A stretch of DNA of 64,000 nucleotides from Treponema sp. (lineage in GTDB: Bacteria > Spirochaetota > Spirochaetia > Treponematales > Treponemataceae). This document shows positions 7,886-15,813 of this stretch, one piece after another. The stretch spans positions 114,875 through 178,874 of the forward strand of contig SFOB01000003.1 of the NCBI GenBank assembly GCA_004554075.1, given 5' to 3'. Every line of letters begins with the position of its first letter. Positions within the stretch are counted from its first letter, which is position 1. Below the pieces are notes generated by a model, which worked only from the letters and a program-made list of their open reading frames with translations, searched no databases and was not told the origin of the DNA. The position numbers and the translations under genes are program-made.

Positions 7886-10306
7886 ATGTCTGAAGCCCTG
7901 TCTCAAAGAAAAGATTTGTCTCAATTTCCAGTTACTCCCTATCTCGATGAAATTTGTGAGATACTGGAAAATTCTCCTTCGCGATTTTTGATTTTAACTG
8001 CAGAAACTGCAGCAGGAAAGTCTACTGTACTACCCCTTGCTTTTCTTGAGCATTTCAAGGGAAAGATTATTATGACAGAGCCAAGGCGTATTGCAGTACT
8101 TGGTGTTGCAAGCAGACTTGCGGAATTGTGCGGAAGTGAAGGTACGGGAGACGCTGAAGCCGCAGAAGATCTGGTGAACTCAGTGAACACAGAGGTCCCT
8201 GGGAATCCAGTGGGCTATAAAATCCATCTTGAAAGCAAAATAACAAAGGATACCCGGCTTGAGCTTGTTACAGAAGCAATTCTGGTTCGACAGCTGCAAA
8301 GTGACCCTGCCCTGGAAGATTACAATGTAGTTGTTCTGGATGAGTTTCATGAACGCTCGGTAAATACTGATTTAGCCCTTGCATTTTTGAAGGAAGCCAT
8401 GCAGCTGCGGGATGACCTTTTTGTTGTGATAATGTCTGCAACGATTGATACTAAAAAGCTGCAGAATTATTTGGGTGAGTCTGTCCCGGTCTTCAAAGTG
8501 CCAGGCAGACAGTTTGAAGTTAAGGTTGAATATGAACCTGAAAAGAATGTTGTAAATACTGTTCTGGGCTGTTTGAGACAGGCTGATAAGGGAAACATTC
8601 TGGTATTTCTTCCGGGAATCGCAGATATAAGAAAGGCCCAAGAGGCGCTCATGGAAAGCGGTTTCTTTAATCAGGATTCAGAAACTGAACTTTTGATTTT
8701 ACATTCCAGCATATCACTTGAAGAACAAAAATATGTAATTGCTCCTAAACAGATAAAGCGGCGGGTGATTTTATCTTCTGCAATAGCTGAAACTTCTCTG
8801 ACTGTGCCTGGTGTTACGACTGTAATAGACAGCGGACTTGCGCGTGTGAACCGCCTTGATATAAATACCGGTATGGAAAAGCTTACGACAGAAAGGGAAA
8901 GTGAATTTTCTGCAGAACAGAGAAAGGGTCGTGCCGGTCGTATTTGTCAGGGCCGCTGCATCCGTCTTTGGGATAAGCATGATCCAAGAATAAAGGATTT
9001 TCCGCCAGAGATTTTGAGGGCGGATTTGCTTCCACTCGTGCTTGAGTGCAGCGAGAGGGGCGTTTATTCGCTGGAAGGAATTGACTGGCTGGATAGTCCT
9101 TCTAAGGCTGGCTGGAAGGAAAGCGGAAGGCTGCTGGAAAGCCTTGGAATGATTAAGGCGGATGGACGGATTACTGAGAAAGGAAAGGCGGCCCTGAGCT
9201 TAGGCCTTGGCCCTCGGCTTGCAGGAATTGCGCTGGAAGCTTTTGATAAATCAGCGGGGCACTTGAGCCAGGAAGGACAGGAGCTTTTGATAAAGTTCAG
9301 TTCTTATGCACGCTCTTCTAAGGATTTTCAAAGACGATTTATTTCGGATCTGGAAAGGCGGCTTAAGGCTTGCGGATATGAAAAAGGGGTAGAAGAAGAG
9401 GGAGCGGAATTTTTAATTTTGAGCGGATATCCTGACAGGCTTGCAAAGAGAAGCAGTGAACCTGGTGTGGAGCCTGCAGAATATAAGTTTGCCGGCGGCA
9501 GACAGGCTCTCCTCTATAACAAAAAAGCTCCTCTCTGGCTTTGTGCGCCGGATGTTACTGCAGGAGACAAGGAAGCAGTAATTTTTGATTTAGTCGAGCT
9601 TGATGAGGGAAAAATCACAGTTTTTCTTGAAAAACATTGCAGAATCCGCCAGATTTGCTCATTTACTCAAGGGACTTTGCAGAAAATTGAAGAGAAATGT
9701 TTTGGTGAAATAGTACTTTCTTCTAAAAAAATTCCTGTAAACGAAGAAGATTATGCTAAAGCCTGGGTTACTGAGATTGAAGAAAAAGGCCTGGAATGTC
9801 TTCCAAAAGATGCCCGCATAGAAAGCTTTTTAATGAGAGCAGACTTTATTGAACAGCAAAAGGGCAGTCATTCTGACCTTAGAAATCGTCTTAAAGAGAA
9901 TGCAGAAGAATGGCTGCTTCCATTCCTGGCTGGAAAAACAAGTCTTAATGCTTCCACTGTATACGATGCTTTGTACTGGTATCTTGAAGGTGCGGAAGTA
10001 GACAGGCAGGCTCCGGAAATTATCACGCTTGAAAACGGCCGCCGCTGTAAAGTAAAATACGAAAAACAGGCAGAAATAAAACCGGTTATAGAAATCATAA
10101 TCCAGCGGATTTTCGGCTGTTTTACGACACCTCAGATTTGCGGCAAAAAAATTTTACTGCGTCTGCTTTCTCCTGCCAGCCGTCCTCTTCAGGTAACAGA
10201 AGATCTGGAAAATTTCTGGACAGGTGCCTGGGTAGAAATCTGTAAGGAAATGAAAGGTAGATATCCTAAGCACAATTGGGATTTTCGTGTGGCAGAAAAA
10301 GAATAA
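7886..10306 (+). CDS. hrpB: HrpB-like DEAH-box ATP-dependent helicase
   Basis: An 806-residue protein, close to E. coli HrpB (809). Helicase motifs in order: Walker A AAGKST (residues 42-47), DEFH box (152-155), SAT (184-186), the GIADI and AETSLTVPGVTTVIDSG segments, and motif VI QRKGRAGR near 348, followed by winged-helix, ratchet and HrpB C-terminal regions. The family unwinds RNA or RNA-DNA hybrids; its physiological role is poorly defined. An acidic, low-complexity insertion (about residues 84-106) separates the SRLAELCG and VGYKIHLE segments, which normally lie close together. The start ATG lies 27 bases after the phosphatase stop and lacks a clear Shine-Dalgarno sequence, so coupling to the upstream gene or use of a TATAAA box at 7869 are both possible. 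Confidence 0.88.
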   Translation: MSEALSQRKDLSQFPVTPYLDEICEILENSPSRFLILTAETAAGKSTVLPLAFLEHFKGKIIMTEPRRIAVLGVASRLAELCGSEGTGDAEAAEDLVNSVNTEVPGNPVGYKIHLESKITKDTRLELVTEAILVRQLQSDPALEDYNVVVLDEFHERSVNTDLALAFLKEAMQLRDDLFVVIMSATIDTKKLQNYLGESVPVFKVPGRQFEVKVEYEPEKNVVNTVLGCLRQADKGNILVFLPGIADIRKAQEALMESGFFNQDSETELLILHSSISLEEQKYVIAPKQIKRRVILSSAIAETSLTVPGVTTVIDSGLARVNRLDINTGMEKLTTERESEFSAEQRKGRAGRICQGRCIRLWDKHDPRIKDFPPEILRADLLPLVLECSERGVYSLEGIDWLDSPSKAGWKESGRLLESLGMIKADGRITEKGKAALSLGLGPRLAGIALEAFDKSAGHLSQEGQELLIKFSSYARSSKDFQRRFISDLERRLKACGYEKGVEEEGAEFLILSGYPDRLAKRSSEPGVEPAEYKFAGGRQALLYNKKAPLWLCAPDVTAGDKEAVIFDLVELDEGKITVFLEKHCRIRQICSFTQGTLQKIEEKCFGEIVLSSKKIPVNEEDYAKAWVTEIEEKGLECLPKDARIESFLMRADFIEQQKGSHSDLRNRLKENAEEWLLPFLAGKTSLNASTVYDALYWYLEGAEVDRQAPEIITLENGRRCKVKYEKQAEIKPVIEIIIQRIFGCFTTPQICGKKILLRLLSPASRPLQVTEDLENFWTGAWVEICKEMKGRYPKHNWDFRVAEKE

Positions 10307-10335
10307 ATAATATATGTCATCGTTGAAGACATAAG

Positions 10336-10364
10336 TGTTATTCTCGGGCTTGACCCGGTAATCT
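10336..10364. repeat. Dispersed palindromic repeat, family A
   Basis: One copy with core CTCGGGCTTGACCCGGTAAT between hrpB and the DUF218 gene. The same CGGGCTTGACCCG design recurs in at least nine intergenic places in this window. Confidence 0.75.
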
Positions 10365-10378
10365 AAAAAGGATTTTAT

Positions 10379-11200
10379 ATGAACATTATTTTGATAATTC
10401 TAGGAATTCTCTCAATTGCTTATGATGCAGTAATCATTCTTATAAACCCGGGAACCTTCCTGGATATTGTTTTTTCTTTTACTCATATCTGGCTGGCCCT
10501 TGGTGCCTATCTGATTTTCCTTGGTATTTACAGAATTAAAACAGGCCATTCCTTCTGGAGTATCTGGAAGCGCTGGATAAAAATTACTTTTATAAGTTTG
10601 TTTGGAATAGGCCTGATTATTTCTCTTATAAATCTTATTTTGATTCTTAATCCTGCTGTGGCTTCAATAAATGATTCTGCGGAGAATGTAATACTCCTTG
10701 GCGGCGGTATTGATAAGGACGGCAGATTACCGGATTCTGTAATTACCCGTGTAGAAAAAACTGCGGAATATCTTAATGCAAATCCGGATGCAATTTGTGT
10801 AGTGACTGGCGGCACCTTAAAATGGCTGCCATATCCTGAAGCACCGGAGCTTAAAAATCAGCTGGTAAAAAGGGGAGTTGCTGCAGAACGTATTCTGGTA
10901 GAAGATCAGGCTCTGGATACTATTCAGAATTTTCAGTTCAGTTGTAAAATGCTTGCAGACTATAGAGGTGTTGGAGTACAGGAAATTCTTGCAGCTCCTA
11001 CTGTGGTTGTTACAAGCCGTTTTCATTTAAGAAGAAGTGAGCGGCTTGCAAGAAGAATGGGATTTAAAAATATAAAAGGCATACCAGCGGCATGCCCTTT
11101 AATTTATATTCCTCACAATTACGTGAGGGAAATCTGTGCTTATGTAAAGCTGAATCTTCGCATTCTGCTGACAGGCGAACCGAAGAAGTTACTTTCCTAA
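10379..11200 (+). CDS. YdcF/SanA-like DUF218 membrane protein
   Basis: A 273-residue protein. Three hydrophobic helices (about residues 1-20, 32-50, 68-92) anchor it in the inner membrane. The remainder is a DUF218 domain: VILLGGGIDKDGRLPDSVITRVEKT near residue 104, CVVTGG near 140, ALDTIQNF near 180 and VVTSRFHLRRSERLARRMGF near 205. Related proteins YdcF, SanA and ElyC in E. coli act in envelope integrity or lipid-carrier metabolism, but their chemistry is not settled. AAAGGA upstream of the ATG supports the start. The 3' end overlaps the convergent proC gene by 12 bases. Role here is inferred only from the family. Confidence 0.85.
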   Translation: MNIILIILGILSIAYDAVIILINPGTFLDIVFSFTHIWLALGAYLIFLGIYRIKTGHSFWSIWKRWIKITFISLFGIGLIISLINLILILNPAVASINDSAENVILLGGGIDKDGRLPDSVITRVEKTAEYLNANPDAICVVTGGTLKWLPYPEAPELKNQLVKRGVAAERILVEDQALDTIQNFQFSCKMLADYRGVGVQEILAAPTVVVTSRFHLRRSERLARRMGFKNIKGIPAACPLIYIPHNYVREICAYVKLNLRILLTGEPKKLLS

Positions 11201-11977
11201 AGCAATTGAACGGTCACACGCAGCAGTAACTGCTTCAATCACTGCATTACGGAAGTTGTTCTTTTCGAGGGTTGCAACACCTTCAATTGTTGTACCTGCA
11301 GGTGAACAAACCATATCCTTCAAAACTGCAGGATGCTTTCCGCTTTCCAGAACCATTCCGGCAGAACCGTAAACAGTCTGAGCAGCATAAGTATAAGCCT
11401 GAGCGCGTGGCATTCCGCAGCGAACAGCCGCATCAGCAAGTGCTTCAATAAACATAAATACAAAAGCAGGACCCGAACCGCTAACTGCAGTTACACAATC
11501 CATCAGCTTTTCAGGAACAACTTCAACCTTGCCGGCGCTGCTCAAAATCTCAATGGCAGTCTTTGCCTCAGCTTCAGAAATATTTTCCTTATAAGTAATG
11601 GCAGTCATTGCCTCGCCAATCTGAGCACAAACATTTGGCATCATGCGGATAAAGCGAGCCTTAGGTGCCCAGCTTTCAAGTTTTTCAATTTTTACACCGG
11701 CTGCCATAGAAATCACAACAGTCTTGTTAGAAATCTTTCCGGCAATTTCAGCAAAAACATCACCAAGGAACTGCGGTTTTACAGCAAGGAAAACATAGTC
11801 GCAACCGAGCACATCAGTGTTGTTCTCAACAAAAGTAGCGCCTGTTTCAGCGGCAAAAGCCTTGCCCATTTCTGTATTCTTGTCTGTTACTTTAATCTGG
11901 CTTACATCATATTTTTTGCAGACAGCGCGCATAATTGCACCGCCCATTGCACCAGTTCCAATACATCCGATTTTCAT
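11189..11977 (-). CDS. proC: Pyrroline-5-carboxylate reductase
   Basis: This 262-residue enzyme reduces pyrroline-5-carboxylate to proline with NAD(P)H, the last step of proline synthesis. The N-terminal Rossmann motif GCIGTGAMGGAIM (residues 4-16) binds the cofactor; the signature of the C-terminal dimerisation domain, ALADAAVRCGMPRAQAYTYAAQTVYGSA, and the VCSPAGTTIEG motif near residue 225 are intact. The length is normal. It is the third gene of proA-proB-proC, 17 bases after proB, with GGAGG before the ATG. The gene ends overlapping the DUF218 gene on the opposite strand. Confidence 0.96.
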   Translation of the reverse strand: MKIGCIGTGAMGGAIMRAVCKKYDVSQIKVTDKNTEMGKAFAAETGATFVENNTDVLGCDYVFLAVKPQFLGDVFAEIAGKISNKTVVISMAAGVKIEKLESWAPKARFIRMMPNVCAQIGEAMTAITYKENISEAEAKTAIEILSSAGKVEVVPEKLMDCVTAVSGSGPAFVFMFIEALADAAVRCGMPRAQAYTYAAQTVYGSAGMVLESGKHPAVLKDMVCSPAGTTIEGVATLEKNNFRNAVIEAVTAACDRSIALGK

Positions 11978-11994
11978 TTATTCTGCCTCCTTTT

Positions 11995-12792
11995 TTATTT
12001 TACTGTAAATAAAGTTGCTTTTGCGTCATCTTCGAAAAGAGCCGCAAGAGAGAGTGTCTTTCCGCCGTTAGCCAGCAGCATTTCAATACCGTATTCAGTT
12101 ACTTTTTCTGCTGCCTGGATTTTTGTCTCCATGCCGCCGGTGCCAAAAGCATTTGTATCACCAATCTTAATTGATTTTCTGAGTTCCGGAATAGATTCCA
12201 CTGTTTCAATCAGTTTGGCATCCGGATTTGTTTTCGGATTATCTGAGTAAACTCCATCGATGTCGCTGAAAAGAATCAAAAGATCTGCAGACCAGAGAAT
12301 TGCTGTAAGGGCGCTCAGGTTGTCGTTATCGCCGATTTTGATTTCGTCGAAGCTTACGCTGTCGTTTTCATTGATGATGGGTACAACACCTTCGTCTACA
12401 AGTGTAAAGAGTGTGTTGCGGATGTTGAGAGAGCGGTGCTCGTTCTTAAAATCATCCTTTGTGAGAAGCAGCTGGCCTATGTGGAGGTCCTGCTTCTGGA
12501 AAGCCTTACGCCACTGGTGCATAAGCTCAACCTGGCCGATTGCACAAAGGGCCTGGCGGTAGTGAACATCCTTTTTGCGGGCCCATTCCTTTGTTGTAGA
12601 AACGCCAGCAACCTGTGCTCCGGAAGAAACCAGAATAATCTGCTTTCCCTGTTTAATTAGGTCTGCACACTGAGCGGCAAACTCTTCCATAAATTGGGTG
12701 TTCTGAGTTCCATCGGCCTTGGCAAGTGTGTTTGAACCGATTTTAATTACTATTTTTCTAGCTTTTTTTAAGCTTTCGTTTATGTTTCCCAT
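11995..12792 (-). CDS. proB: Glutamate 5-kinase, short form without PUA domain
   Basis: A 265-residue amino-acid kinase that phosphorylates glutamate to gamma-glutamyl phosphate, the first committed step of proline synthesis. Visible motifs: KIGSNTLAK (residues 15-23), VSSGAQVAG (55-63), INENDSVSFDEIKIGDNDNLSALTA (about 137-161) and GTGGMETKIQAAEKV (about 218-232). The RNA-binding-type PUA domain present in the roughly 370-residue E. coli enzyme is absent; short forms are known in other bacteria. The start codon overlaps the proA stop codon in a TAATG junction, which implies translational coupling. Feedback control by proline usually operates on this enzyme. Confidence 0.95.
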   Translation of the reverse strand: MGNINESLKKARKIVIKIGSNTLAKADGTQNTQFMEEFAAQCADLIKQGKQIILVSSGAQVAGVSTTKEWARKKDVHYRQALCAIGQVELMHQWRKAFQKQDLHIGQLLLTKDDFKNEHRSLNIRNTLFTLVDEGVVPIINENDSVSFDEIKIGDNDNLSALTAILWSADLLILFSDIDGVYSDNPKTNPDAKLIETVESIPELRKSIKIGDTNAFGTGGMETKIQAAEKVTEYGIEMLLANGGKTLSLAALFEDDAKATLFTVK

Positions 12793-14039
12793 TATCTTAC
12801 CTGTCCCTCTCCATCTATCAGATATTTAGTAGTTGTCAAAACCTTGATTCCCATAGGTCCACGAGCGTGCAGCTTCTGGGTAGAGATTCCGAGCTCAGCT
12901 CCAAAGCCAAATTCGCCGCCGTCTGTAAAACGGGTGCTGGCATTTACGTAAACGCAGCTGGCGTCAATCATAGACTGGAAGAGTCTTGTATTTGCCCGGC
13001 TCTCAGAAATAATGCTTTCGCTGTGCTTTGTGTTGTGAGAATTGATGTAGCTGATTGCTTCTTCAATTGAATCTACAACCTTGATGCAGCATTCGTAATC
13101 AAGATATTCGTTGCCGAAGTCTGCTTCTGTTGCCGGGATGGCGTCTTTCAAATACTTGATAGCTCTTTCATCTGCGTGGAGCTTTACGCGGCCTGCGAAC
13201 TTTGCTTCCAGTTTTGGCAGAAAGTCTGCAGCAACTTTGCTGTGAACTACGATACATTCAATCGCATTGCAAACTGAAGGGCGCTGGATTTTTGCGTTTT
13301 CTGCAATTTTGCAGGCCATCTCAAGGTTTGCAAACTCATCAACATAAAGATGGCAGACACCGCTACCGGTTTCAATAACAGGAACTCTTGCGTTCTGTAC
13401 AACATTCTGAATCAGTTTTTTACCGCCGCGTGGCAGGCAGACATCAATCATTCCAACTGCATTGAGAATCTGATCTACGTCGCTGTGATCGTGCTCTTTT
13501 ACTTCAACAAGTTCAATTGCTTCAGGCACACCACCAGGCACGCCGGCAAGGGCCTCGCGGATAACTCGTACAATTTCCACATTTGATTTATAAGATGATG
13601 AAGAACCGCGCAATAAAATTGCGTTTCCGCTTTTGTAAGCAAGACTAAAGGCGTCTACAGTTACGTTAGGGCGGTTTTCATAAATAATTGCAACTACTCC
13701 AAGAGGTACACGAACCTGGCGGATTGTCATTCCATTAGGAGTTTTCCAGCCGGCAACTTCTTCGCCAACGGGGTCTGTCTGGCCAATTACAAGACGGAGG
13801 CTTTCGATAATTCCGTCGATTCTTTTGTCGTTAAGCAAAAGGCGGTCAATAATAGACTCGCTCATTCCAGCAGCGCGGGCCGCATCAATATCAGCTTTGT
13901 TAGCTGAAATAATGGAAGCGCGGTTTTTGTCCAGGGCATCAGCAACTGCCGCAAGGGCAAGGTTTTTCTCGCTGGCATTCTGCAAAGCAAGTTTCTGGCT
14001 GGCAGAACGCAGGGAATCTGTAATTTTTTTAATGTCCAT
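12792..14039 (-). CDS. proA: Gamma-glutamyl phosphate reductase
   Basis: A 415-residue aldehyde-dehydrogenase-fold enzyme of normal length. It reduces gamma-glutamyl phosphate to glutamate semialdehyde with NADPH, the second step of proline synthesis. The catalytic Cys lies in the QRPSVCNAIECIV segment (about residues 252-264); the cofactor region IYENRPNVTVDAFSLAYKSGNAILLRGSSSS (about 118-148) is well conserved. It is the first gene of the operon, contrary to the proB-proA order common elsewhere. AGGAGACGCC precedes the ATG. A strong hairpin with a T tract ends only about 16 bases upstream, so expression depends either on a promoter hidden in the hairpin region or on readthrough. Confidence 0.96.
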   Translation of the reverse strand: MDIKKITDSLRSASQKLALQNASEKNLALAAVADALDKNRASIISANKADIDAARAAGMSESIIDRLLLNDKRIDGIIESLRLVIGQTDPVGEEVAGWKTPNGMTIRQVRVPLGVVAIIYENRPNVTVDAFSLAYKSGNAILLRGSSSSYKSNVEIVRVIREALAGVPGGVPEAIELVEVKEHDHSDVDQILNAVGMIDVCLPRGGKKLIQNVVQNARVPVIETGSGVCHLYVDEFANLEMACKIAENAKIQRPSVCNAIECIVVHSKVAADFLPKLEAKFAGRVKLHADERAIKYLKDAIPATEADFGNEYLDYECCIKVVDSIEEAISYINSHNTKHSESIISESRANTRLFQSMIDASCVYVNASTRFTDGGEFGFGAELGISTQKLHARGPMGIKVLTTTKYLIDGEGQVR

Positions 14040-14055
14040 AAGGCGTCTCCTTTTT

Positions 14056-14090
14056 GGAAAAAAAAAGACCGGAACTTTTCGCTCCGGTCT
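14056..14090 (-). terminator. Rho-independent terminator just upstream of proA
   Basis: On the minus strand GACCGGA-GCGAAAAGT-TCCGGTC is followed by nine T and then immediately by the proA ribosome binding site. It ends the unknown gene at 14103-14624 and could also act as an attenuator for the proline operon. Confidence 0.85.
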
Positions 14091-14102
14091 GCTTAGTCAA
14101 TT

Positions 14103-14624
14103 TTAGTAGTTTGCAAGGAAATACATTCCGAGCAGCATAGCTAACCGGCATTTTTCTTCTGACCATTCAGTTTTGGGAGGAAGGTTTGAAATGTACCACC
14201 AGAAAATTCCGAATTCAGGATCAATGCGGAGAGTATATTCTGCAAAATCAGGAGTGTCCGGCTTCTGACCGAACATAAGGAATACTGCCTGATTAATCAG
14301 CTGCAAAAAGAGAACGTAATTATCTTTCCATGATTTGTTGCTAAGGAATACATCGAGCTGGTAAAGGAGCTGGTCCTTCAAAGCAATGTCTGATTTTTCA
14401 ACCCAAGTCTTTTGAATCAAAAGAGTCAGATTGTTTTTGAAGCTTGAAACGAGCTTTTCAGCCGCATCTTCCTTCATTTTTGCAAAACCCTTTCCAGAAC
14501 CAAACGCAATGGCAATCGCATCAGCAGACGATTCATAACCCTTTTCCTTATTCAAGAAATTAGAAAGGGAATCTATCGTCTTGGAGTCTAAAAATTCACT
14601 AAGAATATCAGCCTGTTTAGTCAT
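14103..14624 (-). CDS. Protein of unknown function
   Basis: A 173-residue, probably cytoplasmic protein that I do not recognise. There is no signal peptide or convincing membrane helix. It is rich in helix-forming and aromatic residues; a hydrophobic stretch FLQLINQAVFLMFG lies near residues 106-119 and FGIFWWYISNLPP near 136-148. The gene ends at the terminator before proA, and the ATG (14624) lacks an evident Shine-Dalgarno sequence. Upstream is a G/C-rich repeat and the divergent fructosamine-kinase-family gene. Codon use and length make it a credible gene, but no function can be offered. Confidence 0.75.
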   Translation of the reverse strand: MTKQADILSEFLDSKTIDSLSNFLNKEKGYESSADAIAIAFGSGKGFAKMKEDAAEKLVSSFKNNLTLLIQKTWVEKSDIALKDQLLYQLDVFLSNKSWKDNYVLFLQLINQAVFLMFGQKPDTPDFAEYTLRIDPEFGIFWWYISNLPPKTEWSEEKCRLAMLLGMYFLANY

Positions 14625-14662
14625 ACTGTAGATATTAAAGATTTATAAAAGGTTGGTCAATA

Positions 14663-14745
14663 AGGGGGAAGGCCTTCCCCTCGGCCGCACTTCGTTGCGG
14701 CCTACCCCTTCTAACGGGGGTTCTACCCCCGTAACGCCCCCGCAG
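14663..14745. repeat. G/C-rich dispersed repeat, family B (composite)
   Basis: Three adjoining palindromes: GGGGAAGGCCTTCCCC, GGCCGCA-CTTCGT-TGCGGCC, and ACGGGGGTTCTACCCCCGT. Parts of the first unit recur at 52484-52503 (AGGGGAAGGCTTTCCCCT) and of the others near 4922 and 42660. It lies between divergent genes. Confidence 0.7.
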
Positions 14746-14748
14746 TGA

Positions 14749-14777
14749 CTGACATATTAAAACAATTCTTTTATACT
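14749..14777 (+). promoter_or_regulatory. Promoter giving a probable leaderless mRNA
   Basis: CTGACA (14749-14754), 17-base spacer, TATACT (14772-14777), then seven bases to the ATG at 14785. No Shine-Dalgarno sequence is present. Confidence 0.65.
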
Positions 14778-14784
14778 ATAAAAT

Positions 14785-15681
14785 ATGAACACAATTCCTA
14801 ACTATAATTCCCTTGCCGGAGCCCTTGTAGACATTTTTGGTAACTCAGTTGCAATCACTGAAACAGACCGACTTAGCGGCGGTGACATAAATAAAGCCTA
14901 CGGACTTACACTTAATACAGGTGATAAAATCTTCATGAAAGCAAACGCCAAAAGCAACGCGGCCTTTTTCACTGCCGAAGCGGCGGGCCTTTCTGCAATT
15001 GCATCAACAAAGGCAATTTCCACCCCAAAAATCATCTGCACGGGAACAGACGACGGGGAGGATGTGGGCTACAGCTTTCTTTTGCTGGAATTCATAAAAA
15101 GCAGCGGAAAAATCTCAGCCTACTGGGAAACTTTTGCTCAGGAACTGGCAGCCATGCACAAGGCAGATGCCGGAAAAGAGTTTGGTTTTTCTCAGGACAA
15201 TTTTATAGGAGCCAGACCCCAGCAGAATACACCGGCCATCAGCTGGATTTCCTTCTTCCGGGATCAGCGCCTTGTCCCTCAGTTTAAAGCGGCAGATTCA
15301 TATTTTACCCCGGCCGACCGGGAAAAAATCACAAAGCTGCTCGATAACCTGGACCGCTTTTTGATTGAGCCCGAGCAGCCTTCCCTTTTGCACGGCGACC
15401 TCTGGAGCGGAAACGTTATGTGTGGCAGTGACGGTAAAGCCATGCTGATTGATCCTGCCTGCTATGTCGGTCACCGCGAAGCAGACCTTGCTATGACAGA
15501 GCTTTTCGGCGGATTCCCGCAAAGTTTTTACGACGTTTACAAAGAAGCCTTTCCACTGCAGCCCGGTTACGAAGAGAGGCGGGACCTTTATAATCTATAT
15601 CAGCTTTTGAATCACCTGAACCTTTTTGGTCCAACCTATCTGGACCCGGTTTTGAGCATTGTTGGAGAATACGTAGAGTAA
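14785..15681 (+). CDS. Fructosamine kinase family protein
   Basis: A 298-residue protein of the fructosamine/ketosamine-3-kinase family (protein-kinase-like fold). These kinases phosphorylate sugar adducts on protein amines, leading to deglycation, or related small ketosamines. The catalytic loop HGDLWSGN is at residues 203-210 with Asp205 as the likely base, and the metal-binding LIDPACYVGHREADLAM segment follows near 219-235. The N-terminal lobe shows GDKIFMKANAKS with a probable ATP-binding Lys. Length is typical. The gene is monocistronic, uses an ATG placed seven bases after its -10 box, and is followed by a MATE exporter 132 bases on. The in vivo substrate is unknown. Confidence 0.9.
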   Translation: MNTIPNYNSLAGALVDIFGNSVAITETDRLSGGDINKAYGLTLNTGDKIFMKANAKSNAAFFTAEAAGLSAIASTKAISTPKIICTGTDDGEDVGYSFLLLEFIKSSGKISAYWETFAQELAAMHKADAGKEFGFSQDNFIGARPQQNTPAISWISFFRDQRLVPQFKAADSYFTPADREKITKLLDNLDRFLIEPEQPSLLHGDLWSGNVMCGSDGKAMLIDPACYVGHREADLAMTELFGGFPQSFYDVYKEAFPLQPGYEERRDLYNLYQLLNHLNLFGPTYLDPVLSIVGEYVE

Positions 15682-15813
15682 GCCGGGGCGAGCTGAACAT
15701 GCAACGCAGAAATGCAGCGCATCGTTAAAAAATTCGTCAAAAGGAACAAAAAGTTGTAAAATATTTTCTATCAGGATTGTCCGCGCTAACTGCTGCCGGG
15801 CTGGGAGAATAAT

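Noticed and set aside
8130..8205. A frameshift or foreign insertion in hrpB, because of an acidic stretch between conserved motifs.
   Set aside because: The frame stays open and the flanking motifs continue normally, so it is treated as a lineage-specific loop rather than damage.
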